Source: SHLJ01 sp041618535
GTDB lineage: Bacteria > Bacteroidota > Bacteroidia > Flavobacteriales > Flavobacteriaceae
Length of the DNA stretch: 7,203 bases
Direction of reading: 5' to 3'
NCBI GenBank assembly: GCA_041618535.1
Contig: JBFKFP010000144.1
Span: 1-7,203, forward strand
The position numbers and the translations under genes are program-made. Positions 5,707 to 7,203 of the stretch are shown here, in pieces (position 1 is the first letter of the stretch; each line of letters begins with the position of its first letter). The notes below the pieces were generated by a model. The model made no database searches and was not told where the DNA came from. It was given only the letters and a program-made list of their open reading frames with translations.

Positions 5707-7203
5707 TCAGTAGTAATCGACATTTAATATTATCCTGACAGGTCTATAATCTTTTATACTATAGAAGCTATTCCTTAATTTAAGGATAGCTTCTTTTGTT
5801 TGGGTCAAAGATTGGTCAGGGCCTATTTTTACCAAAATGTTCTTTATGTATTGCCTTCTGATGCGGGCCACCGGGGGAAATTCAGGGCCGAGCACCTCAT
5901 TTGGTAAATATTTCTGAAGTGCCATAGTAAGCCAGGCACTGCCCTTATTCACCTTATTGAAATCTTTATGCTTTAAGGTTATCCTGATTAAGCGATAAAA
6001 TGGCGGGTACTTGTACTGTCTCCGATCCTCAAGCTGTTCCTCATACATGCCTGTGTAATCGTAAGCAGAGACCTGCTGAACAATTCTATGATAGGGATTG
6101 TAGGTCTGAATTATCACCTTCCCCCTGACATCGGTCCTGCCCGACCGACCAGCAACTTGCTGCATCAGCTGAAAACTTCGTTCATGCGCCCTGAAATCCG
6201 GGAAATTCAACAAGGCGTCTGCGTTCATGATTCCAACCAGCCTAACCTGTCTGAAATCAAGTCCTTTGGTCAGCATTTGAGTTCCTACAAGTATGTCGAT
6301 ATCCCTGTTCTCCAAGCGTTCAATAATCCTGTCATAACTATATTTACCCCTTGTAGTGTCCAGGTCCATACGAGCCACTCTCGCATCAGGGAAAAGAGTT
6401 TTTACTTCCTCCTCGATCTGCTCGGTACCGAAACCTTTAGAATCCAGTTCCGGACTCTGGCAGGCCAGGCATAATTTTATCATCGGGATGTGATACCCGC
6501 AATAATGACACCTTAGCTGATCTTTGAATTGATGATATGTCAGGGAAACATCGCAATTCGGGCATTGTGGCGAATGACCGCAGGTCAGGCATTCCACCAA
6601 GGGTGAGAAGCCTCGCCTGTTCTGAAAAAGGATAACCTGGTTTTTTTGGTCCAGGGTATCCGCTATCTCCTCCATTAGCCTGTCACTGAAGCGGCCCTTC
6701 ATTCGCTTTCTCCTGTACTTATCCTTCAGATCAACCAGTTCGATCTCCGGCATCAATACCTTGTTGTAACGGGTTTTTAGCTCGACCAAACCGTATTTTC
6801 CCTCCGATCCGGCGTTGTAATAGGACTCAAGGCTTGGCGTAGCCGATCCCAAAATGGTATCTGCTTCAAATAAATTGGACAATACGACGGCCGTATCCCG
6901 GGCATGATATCTTGGAGCCGGATCAAACTGCTTGTAAGACGGTTCATGTTCCTCATCAACGATCACCAGTCCCAGGTCATCAAACGGTAAGAACACGGCC
7001 GACCGTGCTCCCAGGACTATCCTGGCCCTCGATGTGGAGTTGAGCACATTATTCCACACCTCAAGCCTTTCGTTTAACGAATACCTTGAATGATAGACCA
7101 CCAGTTCATTGCCGAATAATTTTTCCATGCGCCCTACCAATTGTGTCGTAAGTGCGATCTCCGGAACGAGGTATAAAACCTGACGGCCTATTTTGATGGT
7201 CTC
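5707..7203 (-). CDS. priA: Primosomal protein N' / replication restart helicase PriA, C-terminal part (runs off right edge)
   Basis: The frame is open from the right edge to the TGA at 5709-5707, giving 498 residues; an estimated 250-320 N-terminal residues, with the DNA 3'-end-binding domain, winged helix and Walker A motif, lie outside. PriA recognises abandoned forks and reloads the replicative helicase. Visible motifs in order are VLYLVPEIALTTQ (motif Ia, at the edge), the DEEH box (6957-6946; VDEEHEPSYKQ), GSATPSLES (motif III), a zinc module with eight cysteines as four CxxC pairs (6591-6460: CLTC, CPNC, CHYC, CLAC), GFGTEQIEEEV, GTQMLTKGLDF (motif V) and QQVAGRSGR (motif VI, 6162-6136). 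The C-terminal domain follows and ends VRIILNVDYY. A TTG at 7140 is only an internal leucine codon, since the PriA frame and conserved motif Ia continue upstream. All expected catalytic and zinc-binding residues in the visible part are intact. Its stop lies 2 nt from that of the convergent LytTR gene. Confidence 0.97.
   Translation of the reverse strand, partial: ETIKIGRQVLYLVPEIALTTQLVGRMEKLFGNELVVYHSRYSLNERLEVWNNVLNSTSRARIVLGARSAVFLPFDDLGLVIVDEEHEPSYKQFDPAPRYHARDTAVVLSNLFEADTILGSATPSLESYYNAGSEGKYGLVELKTRYNKVLMPEIELVDLKDKYRRKRMKGRFSDRLMEEIADTLDQKNQVILFQNRRGFSPLVECLTCGHSPQCPNCDVSLTYHQFKDQLRCHYCGYHIPMIKLCLACQSPELDSKGFGTEQIEEEVKTLFPDARVARMDLDTTRGKYSYDRIIERLENRDIDILVGTQMLTKGLDFRQVRLVGIMNADALLNFPDFRAHERSFQLMQQVAGRSGRTDVRGKVIIQTYNPYHRIVQQVSAYDYTGMYEEQLEDRRQYKYPPFYRLIRITLKHKDFNKVNKGSAWLTMALQKYLPNEVLGPEFPPVARIRRQYIKNILVKIGPDQSLTQTKEAILKLRNSFYSIKDYRPVRIILNVDYY
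5763..5801 (+). terminator. Candidate terminator of the LytTR gene, inside priA coding sequence
   Basis: Positions 5763-5777 pair with 5781-5794 to give a 14-bp stem with one bulged T (5772) and an ATT loop. The plus strand then continues TTTGTTT (5795-5801), with the last stem base also T. It lies about 60 nt past the LytTR stop codon, correctly oriented for that gene. The minus-strand flank is not T-rich, so it should not stop priA transcription. The stem is less GC-rich than the other terminators in the window but longer. Confidence 0.7.

Noticed and set aside
6088..6474. Plus-strand 128-residue open frame opposite priA
   Set aside because: It lies opposite conserved helicase motifs V and VI and the zinc module edge; composition follows from the PriA codons and no family is recognisable.
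7138..7140. TTG start of a separate shorter protein at 7140
   Set aside because: The frame stays open to the edge and the upstream residues VLYLVPEIALTTQ are a conserved PriA motif.

Overview
The window looks like ordinary chromosome from a member of the Flavobacteriaceae (phylum Bacteroidota). The evidence is the protein sequences (a CarboxypepD_reg/Oar-type TonB receptor, a DUF6495-like protein, a 98-residue bS18), the gene order priA / LytTR regulator / rpsF-rpsR-rplI, the scarcity of Shine-Dalgarno sequences, and promoter-like sites of the Bacteroidota type (TTG, about 18-20 nt, TAnnTTTG). The genus cannot be named from this alone.

Layout, left to right. Positions 1-393 (minus strand) hold the N-terminal part of a DUF6495-like protein that runs off the left edge. 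Positions 445-3591 (minus) encode a complete 1048-residue Oar-like TonB-dependent outer-membrane receptor, closed by a strong hairpin terminator whose T-run touches the start codon of the DUF6495-like gene. Positions 3695-4798 (minus) are the compact ribosomal operon rpsF-rpsR-rplI, with a good promoter upstream and a strong terminator downstream. Positions 4799-5008 are a divergent, AT-rich control region holding the rpsF promoter, a perfect 11-bp tandem repeat and a candidate promoter for the next gene. Positions 5009-5704 (plus) encode a LytTR-type response regulator with no histidine kinase beside it in the window. Positions 5707-7203 (minus) are the C-terminal two thirds of the primosomal helicase PriA, which runs off the right edge and converges on the regulator gene with only 2 nt between stop codons.

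Functionally the genes are mostly independent units: translation (bS6, bS18, bL9), replication restart (PriA), signalling (LytTR regulator) and envelope transport (TonB receptor). I found no phage, insertion sequence, CRISPR array, tRNA, rRNA or toxin-antitoxin gene, and no obviously undescribed multi-gene system. The points most worth a second look are about compact gene expression: a terminator for the LytTR gene buried in the priA coding sequence, terminators fused to the next gene's promoter or start codon, and the tandem repeat in front of the LytTR gene.
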